From Streptomyces cadmiisoli (GTDB taxonomy: Bacteria > Actinomycetota > Actinomycetes > Streptomycetales > Streptomycetaceae), in NCBI RefSeq assembly GCF_003261055.1, contig NZ_CP030073.1, forward strand, positions 6,572,001 to 6,636,000: a stretch of DNA of 64,000 nt. The letters are read 5' to 3'. Below are positions 55,857 to 63,907 of the stretch, piece by piece. The notes under the pieces were generated by a model, which did no database searches, was not told the DNA's origin, and saw only the letters and a list, made by a program, of their open reading frames with translations. Position 1 is the first letter of the stretch, and every line of letters starts with the position of its first letter. Both the position numbers and the translations under genes were made by a program.

Positions 55857-56794
55857 GCGCGGGACCCCTCCTCACGGAACAGGGACGACACGACGCGCAG
55901 CGCGAAGGTCGCGATGATGATCGAGCCGATGACCACCAGCACGCCCGCGGCCGAGGCGAGGCCGTTCTCGTGGGCCTGGTAGAAGCTCTGGTAGACGGTG
56001 TAGGGGAGGTTCGCCGTGCCCAGCCCGCCGGACGTGATGGTGAACACCGCGTCGAAGTTCTGGACGATGTAGATCGAGCCGAGCAGGGCGCCGAGTTCCA
56101 GGTAGCGGCGCAGGTGCGGGAGGGTGAGATGGCGGAACACCTGCCAGTCGCTCGCGCCGTCGACCCGGGCGGCCTCGATCTGCTGGGGGTCGCGGCTCTG
56201 CAGGCCGGCCAGGATGATCAGCATCATGAACGGGGTCCACTGCCAGACCAGGGACGCCTCGACCGCGAGCAGCGGTGTGGAGGAGATCCAGTCCGGCTGC
56301 GGTCCGCCGACGTAGTGCAGCAGGCCGTTCAACAGGCCGTACTCGGGGTTGTACAGGACGTGCTTCCACAGCAGCGCCGCCGCGACGGGGACGACGAGGA
56401 ACGGCGCGATCAGCAGCGTCCGGACGACACTCCGGCCCTTGAACCGGCGGTCCAGCAGCAGCGCCAGCAGCAGGCCGAGGACCAGGCTGACCAGCACGAC
56501 GGTCACCGTCAGCAGCACCGTCGTCCACACCGAGCTGCGCAGGTCGGCGTCGGTCAGGACCTGCCGGTAGTTGTCGAGGCCGGTGAAGCGGCGGGCGTCG
56601 GGATAAAGGGAGTTCCAGTCGAAGAAGGAGATCACCAGCGTGGCCACGAACGGCAGCTGGGTCACGGCGATCATGAAGATCAGGGCGGGCAGCAGCGGGG
56701 CGCGGGTCGCCCAGGCGCGCAGCCGGGCCGACGGTTCGCGCCGCCCGGCGGGCGCGGACGGGGAGGCCACGGGGGCCGTGGTGGTGGCGGTCAT
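55853..56794 (-). CDS. Sugar/polyol ABC transporter permease (MalF type)
   Basis: First membrane subunit, 313 residues with six helices and EAA loop QQIEAARVDGASDWQVF (about 207-223). The LLPALIFMIAVTQLPFVATL and WTPFMMLIILAGLQSRD segments are close to polyol importers of the SmoF/MtlF type in general appearance. No insertion is present, unlike the other MalF-type permease in this window at 15307-16668. Coupled to the binding-protein gene by a 4-base overlap. Confidence 0.92.
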   Translation of the reverse strand: MTATTTAPVASPSAPAGRREPSARLRAWATRAPLLPALIFMIAVTQLPFVATLVISFFDWNSLYPDARRFTGLDNYRQVLTDADLRSSVWTTVLLTVTVVLVSLVLGLLLALLLDRRFKGRSVVRTLLIAPFLVVPVAAALLWKHVLYNPEYGLLNGLLHYVGGPQPDWISSTPLLAVEASLVWQWTPFMMLIILAGLQSRDPQQIEAARVDGASDWQVFRHLTLPHLRRYLELGALLGSIYIVQNFDAVFTITSGGLGTANLPYTVYQSFYQAHENGLASAAGVLVVIGSIIIATFALRVVSSLFREEGSRA

Positions 56795-58161
56795 CGTCCC
56801 TCGTACTCCTCGGAGATGCGCTCGGCGAGCTGCTGGGACTTCTTCAGGGCCTCGTCGACGGACTGGCGTCCGGCGACGGCCGCGCTGATCTCCTGGGAGA
56901 CCTTGGTGCCGAGGTCGGTGAACTCGGGGATGCCGACGAACTGGATGCCGGGCGCGGGGCGCGGCTGCACACCGGGGTCACGCGGACGCGCTCCCTCGAT
57001 GGCCTCCTTCGTCATCTCCTGGAAGGCGGCGGCCTCCTTGCGGTAGTCGGCGTTCCGGTACGTCGACGCCCGCTTGCCCGCGGGTACGTCGGACCAGCCG
57101 ACCTTGTCGCCGACCAACTGCTCGTACTCCTTGCCGGAGGCCCAGGAGACGAACTGCCAGGCCTTGTCGGTGTTGCGGGAGGCGTTCTGGATGCCCCAGG
57201 CCCAGGTGTAGAGCCAGCCGGAGGACTCGGTCCGCTCCACGGGCGCGGGGGCGTAGCCGACCTTGCCCCGGACGGGGGAGTCGGCGGACTCCAGGGAGCC
57301 GGCCGCGGACGTGGCGTCGTACCACATGGCGACCTTGCCCTGGGTCATGTTGTTCAGGCATTCGGCGAAGCCGGACTGGGCGGCGCCGGACTGGCCGTGC
57401 TCACGTACCAGGCCGACGTAGAACTTCGTCGCCTTCTCCCACTCGGGGGAGTCGAGCCGCGCCGTCCAGTCCTCGTCGAACCAGGTGCCGCCGAAGGTGT
57501 TCACCACGGTCGTCAGCGGGGCCATGACCTCGCCCCAGCCGGGCAGTCCGCGCAGGCAGATGCCCTTCATGCCGGGCTCGGCGCCGTCAGCGCGGGCGGC
57601 GAGGTCGGCGATCTGCGTCCAGGTGGGGTGCTCGGGCATCGTCAGGCCCTGCGCGGCGAACACGTCCTTGCGGTACATGAGGAAGGAGGACTCGCCGTAG
57701 AACGGCTGGCCGTAGAGCTTGCCGTCGTCGCCGGTCAGCGACTCGCGCATGGGCTTGAGGACGTCCTGCTCGTCGTAGCCCGGGTCCCGCGCGACGTAGG
57801 AGTCCATCTCGTGCAGCCAGCCGTTGCGGGCGTAGATGGGTATCTCGTAGTTGGACAGGGTGGCCACGTCGTACTGGCCCGCCTGGTTGGCGAAGTCCTG
57901 GCTGATCTTGTCGCGGACGTCGTTCTCCGGCAGGACGGTGAAGTTGACCTCGATGCCGGTGTCCTTGGTGAAGTGGGCGGCGGTGAGCTTCTGGAGCTCG
58001 ACCATCTGGGGGTTGTTGACCATCAGGACGTTGAGGGAGTCGCCGCCGGACCCGGACCCGCCCGCACCGACCCAGCAGCCGGAGAGCAGCGGGGCGAGCA
58101 GCGTCCCTGCGGCGGCCGCGGCGAGTGTGGCTCGCGGCCTCCGTCGGCTCTGGGTTCGCAT
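56791..58161 (-). CDS. Sugar/polyol-binding lipoprotein
   Basis: Family-1 solute-binding protein of 456 residues. The ATG at 58161 follows AGGAG; an upstream codon would add 9 residues. The signal MRTQSRRRPRATLAAAAAGT leads to a lipobox LLSGC (Cys about residue 32). Mature features such as SLNVLMVNNPQMVELQKLTA and GKLYGQPFYGESSFLMYRK agree with sorbitol/mannitol-type binding proteins (SmoE-like). It is first in the operon. Upstream, CATATACGGATGTATG at 58186-58201 is a partial inverted repeat and a possible operator for the DeoR-type regulator. Confidence 0.9.
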   Translation of the reverse strand: MRTQSRRRPRATLAAAAAGTLLAPLLSGCWVGAGGSGSGGDSLNVLMVNNPQMVELQKLTAAHFTKDTGIEVNFTVLPENDVRDKISQDFANQAGQYDVATLSNYEIPIYARNGWLHEMDSYVARDPGYDEQDVLKPMRESLTGDDGKLYGQPFYGESSFLMYRKDVFAAQGLTMPEHPTWTQIADLAARADGAEPGMKGICLRGLPGWGEVMAPLTTVVNTFGGTWFDEDWTARLDSPEWEKATKFYVGLVREHGQSGAAQSGFAECLNNMTQGKVAMWYDATSAAGSLESADSPVRGKVGYAPAPVERTESSGWLYTWAWGIQNASRNTDKAWQFVSWASGKEYEQLVGDKVGWSDVPAGKRASTYRNADYRKEAAAFQEMTKEAIEGARPRDPGVQPRPAPGIQFVGIPEFTDLGTKVSQEISAAVAGRQSVDEALKKSQQLAERISEEYEGR

Positions 58162-58273
58162 GGATCGCTCCTGAAGATAGGGGTGCATATACGGATGTAT
58201 GGGGCGCAGATGGGTGCGGGTATGGACCGCGGAGCGCCGGTCGGCTCTCCGGTGCGCGGGGCCGGCCCGCTCC

Positions 58274-59044
58274 TCAGACGCGGATGACCTGCGGGCCCAG
58301 CAGTGAGTAGCGGTGCGCCTCCGCCGCGGGGAGCAGCGTGCTCGTGACGATCGCCTCCAGCGCGCCGATCTCCGCGAACCGGCAGAAGCTGACCGCTCCG
58401 AACTTGGTGTGCACGCCCGCGAAGACGGTGCGCCGCGCGGCCCGCACCGCCTGCGCCTTGACCTCGCCGACGGCGGGGTCGGGTGTGGTCAGACCGTGTT
58501 CCCGGGAGATGCCGTTGGCGCCGATGTAGGCGAGGTCGACGACGAAGCCGGCGAGCATCTTGGTCGTCCAGTGGTCGACGGTCGCCAGCGTGCCGGAGCG
58601 CACCCGGCCGCCGAGCAGCAGCACGGAGAAGCCGTCGGCCTCGGCGAGCGCGCCCGCGACCGGCAGGGAGGCGGTGACCACGGTCAGCGGGCGGCCCCTG
58701 GGCAGTGCCTCGGCGATGAGCTGCGGGGTGAAGCCCTCGTCGACGAAGACCGTCTCGGCGTCCCCGAGCAGTTCGGCCGCGGCGGTCGCGATCCGCCGCT
58801 TCTCGGGCACATGGCTGGTGGCGCGGAAGGCGAGCGTCGTCTCGAAGCCGGCGCTCTCCACGGGGTAGGCGCCGCCATGGGTGCGGCGGATCAGGCCGTG
58901 GTCCTCCAGGGCGCGCAGATCCCGTCGTACGGTCTCCCTGGCCACGCCCAGTTGGGCGGCGAGCGCGGTGACGTCGACCGATCCGGCGGCGCGCGCGGCC
59001 CGCACGATCTCCCGCTGGCGTTCCTCCGCCGTCCTCGTGCCCAT
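58274..59044 (-). CDS. DeoR-family transcriptional regulator
   Basis: The 256 residues (ATG 59044) have the DeoR helix-turn-helix (VDVTALAAQLGVARETVRRD, about 23-42) with the family wing HGLIRRTHGGAYPV, then the C-terminal sugar-phosphate sensor with VFVDEGFTPQLIAEALP, VVTASLPVAGAL and DLAYIGANGISREHGLTTPD. It lies 112 bases upstream of the importer operon on the same strand and probably represses it, with a phosphorylated sugar as inducer. Confidence 0.92.
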   Translation of the reverse strand: MGTRTAEERQREIVRAARAAGSVDVTALAAQLGVARETVRRDLRALEDHGLIRRTHGGAYPVESAGFETTLAFRATSHVPEKRRIATAAAELLGDAETVFVDEGFTPQLIAEALPRGRPLTVVTASLPVAGALAEADGFSVLLLGGRVRSGTLATVDHWTTKMLAGFVVDLAYIGANGISREHGLTTPDPAVGEVKAQAVRAARRTVFAGVHTKFGAVSFCRFAEIGALEAIVTSTLLPAAEAHRYSLLGPQVIRV

Positions 59045-59258
59045 GGCCGACACCTGCCTTCGGTGATGCTGCGCTGCCCGTTCGGGCCCGGTGGGGCCCT
59101 TGGGGGAAGTTCTACAGCGGCGGTGCGGCACTGACCAGGCCTGTTGCATGCCCGATGCTGCCCGGGTGCGCCCGTTCGGCTCGTGGTGTGCCCGGCGCGG
59201 ACCTGCGAGGTTGCGCGGCGGCGTGTGGGACCGGGCGGCCCGTGCGCCCGAACGCGGC

Positions 59259-59289
59259 GGCGGGCGGGCCCGTTCGGTGCCCGCCCGCC
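59259..59289 (-). terminator. Terminator after the uronate dehydrogenase gene
   Basis: Arms 59259-59269 and 59279-59289 form an 11-bp G+C-rich stem with a 9-base loop. It lies 12 bases downstream of the stop codon on the minus strand. Confidence 0.6.
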
Positions 59290-59301
59290 CCCTGCTTTCG
59301 G

Positions 59302-60111
59302 TCAGTAGGGCCAGATCGGGGGGTCGGTCACGAAGTGGCCGCCCAGGCAGGCGTGGGCCGGATCGGCCGGGTCGAGTTCACCGTGCTCGGCGACCAGCTT
59401 CGCCGCGTACGGCTCGGAGTCGTCCTGCGGTTCGTAGCCGAGGGCGCGTGCGCTGGACAGGTCCCACCACAGGCGGGTGTTGGCGGAGGAGCCGTGGACG
59501 ACGGTGTGGCCGACGTTCTCGGCGGTCAGGGCCGCGTGGAACAGGCGCGCTCCGTCCGCGGGGCTCATCCAGACGGAGAGCATCCGCACGCTGGTGGGCT
59601 CGGGGAAGCAGGAGCCGATGCGCACCGAGACGGTCTCGACGCCGTGCTTGTCCCAGTAGAACTGCGCGAGGTCCTCGCCGAAGGACTTGGACAGCCCGTA
59701 GAAGGTGTCCGGGCGGCGCGGGGTGTCGATCGGGATCAGCGGGTCGTCGCCCCGGGGGCGGGGGGTGAAGCCGACCGCGTGGTTGGAGGAGGCGAAGACG
59801 ATCCGCCCGATGTCCTCCTGGCGCGCGGCCTCGTACAGGTTGTAGGTGCCCTCGATGTTCGCCTTGAGGATCTTCTCGAACGGGGCTTCCAGGGAGATGC
59901 CCGCGAGGTGGACGATCGCGTCGACACCGCGCACGGCCTCGCGCAGGGCCTCCTTGTCGGCGAGGTCCGCGGTGATCGCGTCCGGTTCGCCCTCGACGGG
60001 GCGCAGGTCGAGCAGGCGCAGCCGGTAGCCGTACTTCGGGAGCAACTCCCGCATCAGGGTGCCGAGGCCGCCTGCGGCGCCGGTGAGCAGAACGGTGCGG
60101 GGAGCGGGCAT
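59302..60111 (-). CDS. udh: Uronate dehydrogenase (NAD-dependent epimerase/dehydratase fold)
   Basis: Oxidises D-galacturonate or D-glucuronate to the aldarolactone with NAD+, the first step of the oxidative uronate route. The 269 residues (ATG 60111, after AAGGAGA) match the characterised Agrobacterium-type enzyme by length and core: LLTGAAGGLGTLMR (NAD site, about 9-22), HLAGISLEAPFEKILKANIE (in pieces), ASSNHAVGF, YGLSKSFGE with the catalytic Tyr-x3-Lys, and RIGSCFPEPT. It is divergent from the gene for the next-stage dehydratase and shares with it a promoter interval containing two palindromes. Confidence 0.85.
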   Translation of the reverse strand: MPAPRTVLLTGAAGGLGTLMRELLPKYGYRLRLLDLRPVEGEPDAITADLADKEALREAVRGVDAIVHLAGISLEAPFEKILKANIEGTYNLYEAARQEDIGRIVFASSNHAVGFTPRPRGDDPLIPIDTPRRPDTFYGLSKSFGEDLAQFYWDKHGVETVSVRIGSCFPEPTSVRMLSVWMSPADGARLFHAALTAENVGHTVVHGSSANTRLWWDLSSARALGYEPQDDSEPYAAKLVAEHGELDPADPAHACLGGHFVTDPPIWPY

Positions 60112-60136
60112 CCTCGGGTCTCCTTGAGTGAGTGGC

Positions 60137-60163
60137 CGCATGCATGCACGTCATTCACATGCG
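60137..60163. promoter_or_regulatory. Inverted repeat upstream of udh
   Basis: CGCATG (60137-60142) and CATGCG (60158-60163) are inverted copies separated by 15 bases, and TGCATGCA at 60141-60148 is itself a palindrome. They lie about 26 bases upstream of the udh start and are a candidate site for a uronate-responsive regulator. Confidence 0.45.
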
Positions 60164-60247
60164 TGGACACGCTAAGGAGCGGGCCTCCGGTGCGTCAAGT
60201 CTGCGGCGGATGCGGGAAATCCGCTGGTGTGATGGGTGTTGGTGCGC

Positions 60248-60277
60248 TTGACCGCCCCCAAGGGGGCGTCTTAGCGT
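60248..60277 (+). promoter_or_regulatory. Promoter of kdgD with a palindrome in the spacer
   Basis: TTGACC (60248-60253), 18 bases, then TAGCGT (60272-60277) fits a vegetative Streptomyces promoter. The spacer holds CGCCCCC AA GGGGGCG (60253-60268), a perfect inverted repeat positioned to block RNA polymerase. Transcription would begin near 60284, leaving a 47-base leader with an AT-rich segment at 60301-60318. Confidence 0.6.
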
Positions 60278-60330
60278 GAAGATGTTCAGGAATGTGGACG
60301 CAAATCATAAATATATACCTTGGAGAGCCC

Positions 60331-61272
60331 GTGACGTCAGCACCGCTCCCCGACCGGCTCAGCGTCCCCAGCGGGCCGCTGTTCTTCCCGGTCACCGCCT
60401 ACGGACCCGACGGCTCCGTGAACCTCGACGTCTACCGCGCCCATGTCCGCCGCGGCGTGGAGGCCGGCGCCGCCGCGGTCTTCGCGTGCTGCGGCACCGG
60501 AGAGTTCCACGCGCTCACCCCCGAGGAGTACGAGGCGTGTGTGGCGGCGGCGGTCGAGGAGACCGCGGGACGGGTCCCCGTAGTGGCCGGCGCCGGATAC
60601 GGGACCGCGCTCGCCGTGCGCTTCGCGCGCCTCGCGGCCCGCGCCGGAGCGGATGGTCTGCTCGCCATGCCGCCGTACCTCGTCGTCGCCGGGCAGGAGG
60701 GACTGCTGCGGCACTACCGGGAGCTCGCGGCGGCCACCGAGCTGCCGGTCGTCGTCTACCAGCGCGACAACGCCGTGTTCACACCCGGCACCGTCGTCGA
60801 ACTCGCCCGCACGGACGGGATCATCGGGCTCAAGGACGGACTCGGCGACCTGGACCTGATGCAGCGGACCGTCAGCGCCGTCCGCGGCGAGGTCCCCGGC
60901 GACTTCCTCTACTTCAACGGGCTGCCGACCGCCGAGCTGACCCAGCTCGCCTACCGCGGCATCGGCATCACGCTCTACTCCTCCGCCGTGTTCTGCTTCG
61001 TCCCGGAGATCGCCCTCGCCTTCCACCGCGCCCTGGAAACCGGTGACCGGGCCACCGTGCACCGCCTGCTCGACGGCTTCTACCGGCCGTTCGTCGAACT
61101 GCGCGCCCTGGGCCGCGGCTACGCCGTCTCCCTGGTCAAGGCCGGCGTGCGGCTGCGCGGCCTCGACGTGGGCGAGGTCCGGCCACCGCTGCACGAACCG
61201 GCGGAGGAGCACCTCAAGCAGCTCTCCGAGGTGATCGAGCGCGGCTGCGCGCTGCTGGAGGAGGACGCGTGA
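60331..61272 (+). CDS. kdgD: 5-dehydro-4-deoxyglucarate dehydratase
   Basis: Class I aldolase-fold enzyme (DapA superfamily) that decarboxylates and dehydrates 5-keto-4-deoxyglucarate to alpha-ketoglutarate semialdehyde in aldarate catabolism. The 313 residues start at GTG 60331 after GGAG. The opening LSVPSGPLFFPVTAY, FACCGTGEFHALTPEEY (about 50-66), LPVVVYQRDN (about 144-153) and the Schiff-base Lys in IIGLKDGLGDLDLM (about 169-182) distinguish it from lysine-pathway DapA. The following gene begins inside its stop codon (GTGA). Confidence 0.88.
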   Translation: MTSAPLPDRLSVPSGPLFFPVTAYGPDGSVNLDVYRAHVRRGVEAGAAAVFACCGTGEFHALTPEEYEACVAAAVEETAGRVPVVAGAGYGTALAVRFARLAARAGADGLLAMPPYLVVAGQEGLLRHYRELAAATELPVVVYQRDNAVFTPGTVVELARTDGIIGLKDGLGDLDLMQRTVSAVRGEVPGDFLYFNGLPTAELTQLAYRGIGITLYSSAVFCFVPEIALAFHRALETGDRATVHRLLDGFYRPFVELRALGRGYAVSLVKAGVRLRGLDVGEVRPPLHEPAEEHLKQLSEVIERGCALLEEDA

Positions 61273-62432
61273 AGACGTCGGCGTTCGTCTACCCCTGGGA
61301 CGTCAACGGGGACCCGGAGGCAGCCGCGCGGATCGCCGGCCTGGGCGTCGCGCAGGTGACGCTGGCCGCCGCCTACCACTCCACCCGCGCCCTCACCCCC
61401 CGCCACCCGCGCCACCGCGTCGTCACCGCCGGGCACGCCGCCGTGCTCTACCCGGTGGACGCCCGCTGGGACGGCCGGCCGCTGCGCCCCCACCCGGCGG
61501 GCGACTGGGCCCCGGGAGACGCGTACGGGCAGGCCGCGGAGAGCCTGGCCGGGGCGGGCCTGGACGTGCACACCTGGGTCGTGCTCGCGCACAACTCCCG
61601 CCTGGGCGCCGAGCATCCGCACACCTCGGTGGTCAACGCCTACGGCGACCGCTACCCCTGGGCGCCGTGCATCGCCCAGCCCGCCACGCGCGCGTACCTG
61701 GTGGAGCTGGCCGCGGAGGCGGCGGCACGGCCGGGCGCGCACGGCACCGAACTGGAGTCCCTGGGCTGGTACGGGCTGGCGCATCTGCACGCCCACGACA
61801 AGATCGCCGGGGTCGGACTCGGCGACGCCGGCCAGTACCTGATGTCGCTGTGCTTCTGCCCCGACTGCCGGGCCGGCTACGGCGCGCGGGGCCTGGACCC
61901 CGACGAACTGGCCGCCGCCGTACGGGCCGCGCTCGAACCGGTGTGGCGGGGGGCGCCGTCCGGCGGGGGCTGGGCCGGGGTCGGCGAACTCCTCGGCGAG
62001 GCGCGGGCCGCCGGCACGCGGGAGTGGCGGGACGAGACCGCGCGCACGCTCCAGACAGCGGCCGTCGCGGCCGTCCGGGCCGCGGCGCCGCGGGGCTTCC
62101 AGGTCCTCCTCCACGCCGATCCGGTGTCGTACCACTGCGGCGCCAACGCCGGGGTGGACCCGGAGCACATCCTGTCCGTCGCCGACGGAGTCGTGGTGCC
62201 CTGCACGGGCGGCGCCGAGGCGCTGACGCCGTTCGCGCGGCAGGGCCGCGAGGGCGCCGTCCTCGCGGCCAACCTCACCGTGGTCTCCGGCATGGGCGGC
62301 AGCCCCGGCACCCTCGCCGAGGACGCGGCACGCGCGCGTGACCTCGGTGCGACGGAACTGCGGCTCTATCACGCCGGGTTGGCCTCGGACGACGACCTGG
62401 AGTCGGTGCGGGCCGCTCTCAGGGCCGGCTGA
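61269..62432 (+). CDS. Protein of unknown function coupled to kdgD, TIM-barrel-like, with CFCPDC motif
   Basis: I do not recognise this 387-residue family by function. It begins with a beta strand followed by a DVNG loop (SAFVYPWDVNGDPEAAAR), and alternates strand and helix like a TIM barrel: VAQVTLAAAYHS, LDVHTWVVLAHNS, GWYGLAHLHAH, GFQVLLHADPV, ELRLYHAGLAS. Around residues 195-200 CFCPDC could bind zinc, as small cysteine groups do in some glycoside hydrolase-like barrels. Acidic residues follow conserved positions such as ELESLGWYG (about 161-169). There is no signal peptide, so it is intracellular. It is coupled to kdgD (GTGA overlap), so a role in uronate or aldarate metabolism is likely. 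Its 3' end overlaps the convergent MFS gene by 64 bases. Confidence 0.65.
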   Translation: MKTSAFVYPWDVNGDPEAAARIAGLGVAQVTLAAAYHSTRALTPRHPRHRVVTAGHAAVLYPVDARWDGRPLRPHPAGDWAPGDAYGQAAESLAGAGLDVHTWVVLAHNSRLGAEHPHTSVVNAYGDRYPWAPCIAQPATRAYLVELAAEAAARPGAHGTELESLGWYGLAHLHAHDKIAGVGLGDAGQYLMSLCFCPDCRAGYGARGLDPDELAAAVRAALEPVWRGAPSGGGWAGVGELLGEARAAGTREWRDETARTLQTAAVAAVRAAAPRGFQVLLHADPVSYHCGANAGVDPEHILSVADGVVVPCTGGAEALTPFARQGREGAVLAANLTVVSGMGGSPGTLAEDAARARDLGATELRLYHAGLASDDDLESVRAALRAG

Positions 62433-63697
62433 ACCGCCACCACCAGCAGCACCACGCCCAGCACCACCAGCACCGGCCGGTGGTCGACCAGAGCGACCAG
62501 GGCGGCACCCAGCGCCAGCCCGAACACGTTCGGCGCGTACATCAGGGTGCTCGCCGTCGCGGCCGTACGGCCGAGCAGGGCGTCCGGTGTCGCCCGCTGC
62601 ACCGCGGTGAGCGCGGCGATCAGCACGCACGGCAGGCCCGCGCCGATCGCCGCGCCGCTCACCCACGCCACCGGGTCCGACGGCACCGCCCGCAGCGCCA
62701 CCGCGACGGCGGTCAGCGCGATCCCGGCCGCCGCGAACCGGCGTTCGCCGAGCCGTCGCAGGGCGGGCCCGGACGCCAGCCCGGCCGCCACCGACCCCGC
62801 GCCCTGCACCGCGGCGAGCACCCCGGCGTAGGCCGGGGCGTGCCCGAGGCCCTCGACGACGGCGTACACCAGGGCGCCGTTGACACCCGCGCACAGCATC
62901 GTCGCGCCGCCCGCCGGCACCAGCAGGCGCAGCCCGGGGTGGGCCCACAGATGCCGGACGCCCTCCGCCGTCCGGGCGCGCCGTACCGTGCCGCGCGGCG
63001 GGGGAGGGGAGTCGTGGACCCGCAGCGCGGCGTACAGGGCCGCGGCGAGGACGAAGGTGAGCGCGTCCAGCAGGGCCACGCCCGCCCCGCCGTACGCCGC
63101 GTAGAGACCCGCCCCGGCCAGTGGCGCGACCAGCTTCGTGCCCTCGGTCGCGGTCATGCGCAGCCCGTTGAAGTCGCCGAGCAGGGCCGGTCCCACGGCG
63201 GAGACGACCAGCGCCGACTCCGCGGCGTCGTGCACGACGCCCGCGGCGCCGTACGCCGGCAGGACCGCGAACAGCAGCCACAGGTCCCCCGGCGCCTCGA
63301 CGGTGACGAGGGTGAGCAGCAGGGCCGCCATGACCAGGTTCGTGCCGATCAGCAGGGGGCGGCGGCGGACCCGGTCGGCGAGCGTGCCCAGCAGCGGGCC
63401 GGCCAGGGTCGGCGCCCACATGGCGAGCAGGCACAGCGCGGCCAGCGGGTCCGAGCCCGTCAGGTCCTTCACCCACACCCCGGACGCCAGCCACAGGGCC
63501 GACGTGCCGAAGCCGGAGACCACCACGCCCACCAGGTACAGCCCCGCGTCGCGCTGCCGCAGCAGCCGCACCACGGCCCAACTCCTCGCGCCGGTCGGGG
63601 TGTTCGCCCCGTCCGCCCCTTCCGCCCCTTCCGCCCCTTCCGTGCCGTCCGTGCCGTCTGTGTTTTCCGGGCCGTTCATCTCGTTCATGCCGGTCAT
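62369..63697 (-). CDS. MFS transporter with a low-complexity N-terminus
   Basis: Major facilitator with about 12 helices, 442 residues. The motif LADRVRRRPLL (about 107-117) is the family A-motif between helices 2 and 3, and the overall pattern fits drug or sugar exporters of the EntS/Bcr type. Residues about 10-32 are an acidic Gly/Asp/Glu/Thr stretch (NTDGTDGTEGAEGAEGADG), encoded by 9-bp repeats. The ATG at 63697 is the most upstream; the helix bundle starts only at about residue 45. Its 3' end overlaps the coupled CFCPDC gene. Confidence 0.85.
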   Translation of the reverse strand: MTGMNEMNGPENTDGTDGTEGAEGAEGADGANTPTGARSWAVVRLLRQRDAGLYLVGVVVSGFGTSALWLASGVWVKDLTGSDPLAALCLLAMWAPTLAGPLLGTLADRVRRRPLLIGTNLVMAALLLTLVTVEAPGDLWLLFAVLPAYGAAGVVHDAAESALVVSAVGPALLGDFNGLRMTATEGTKLVAPLAGAGLYAAYGGAGVALLDALTFVLAAALYAALRVHDSPPPPRGTVRRARTAEGVRHLWAHPGLRLLVPAGGATMLCAGVNGALVYAVVEGLGHAPAYAGVLAAVQGAGSVAAGLASGPALRRLGERRFAAAGIALTAVAVALRAVPSDPVAWVSGAAIGAGLPCVLIAALTAVQRATPDALLGRTAATASTLMYAPNVFGLALGAALVALVDHRPVLVVLGVVLLVVAVQPALRAARTDSRSSSEANPA

Positions 63698-63803
63698 GCC
63701 CGGTCATCGTGGGGCTAAGGCCCGGGGGAGCGGATCGGCAGGATGCCGTAGAAACCGGGCCGCGCGGGCCGCCGCGTCCTCTCAACTCCCTTTGCCGGAA
63801 GCA

Positions 63804-63832
63804 TTGACGAAACACACCGGCACTCCTACCGT
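63804..63832 (+). promoter_or_regulatory. Promoter of the GntR-type gene
   Basis: TTGACG (63804-63809), 17 bases, TACCGT (63827-63832) is a good vegetative promoter. Transcription near 63839 would give a leader of about 69 bases that carries the 14-bp repeats and ends with an AG-rich stretch. Confidence 0.65.
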
Positions 63833-63856
63833 CATCGCGTCGTACCTCGTACGTCA

Positions 63857-63898
63857 TATATGAGACGCGATATGTGAGATCCGATACGCGAGATCCGA
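63857..63898 (+). repeat. Three tandem 14-bp repeats in the leader of the GntR-type gene
   Basis: Units 63857-63870 TATATGAGACGCGA, 63871-63884 TATGTGAGATCCGA and 63885-63898 TACGCGAGATCCGA share TA-x2-TGAGA-x-CCGA-type bases. The palindrome TCATATATGA (63854-63863) overlaps the first unit. Together these look like regulator-binding sites downstream of the start of transcription. Confidence 0.6.
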
Positions 63899-63907
63899 GA
63901 GGCGCGC

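Noticed and set aside
61119..63857. A long minus-strand open frame spanning the CFCPDC and MFS genes
   Set aside because: Antisense shadow of a real plus-strand gene in its first half and an out-of-frame reading of the MFS gene in the second; composition is Gly/Arg-rich with no motif.
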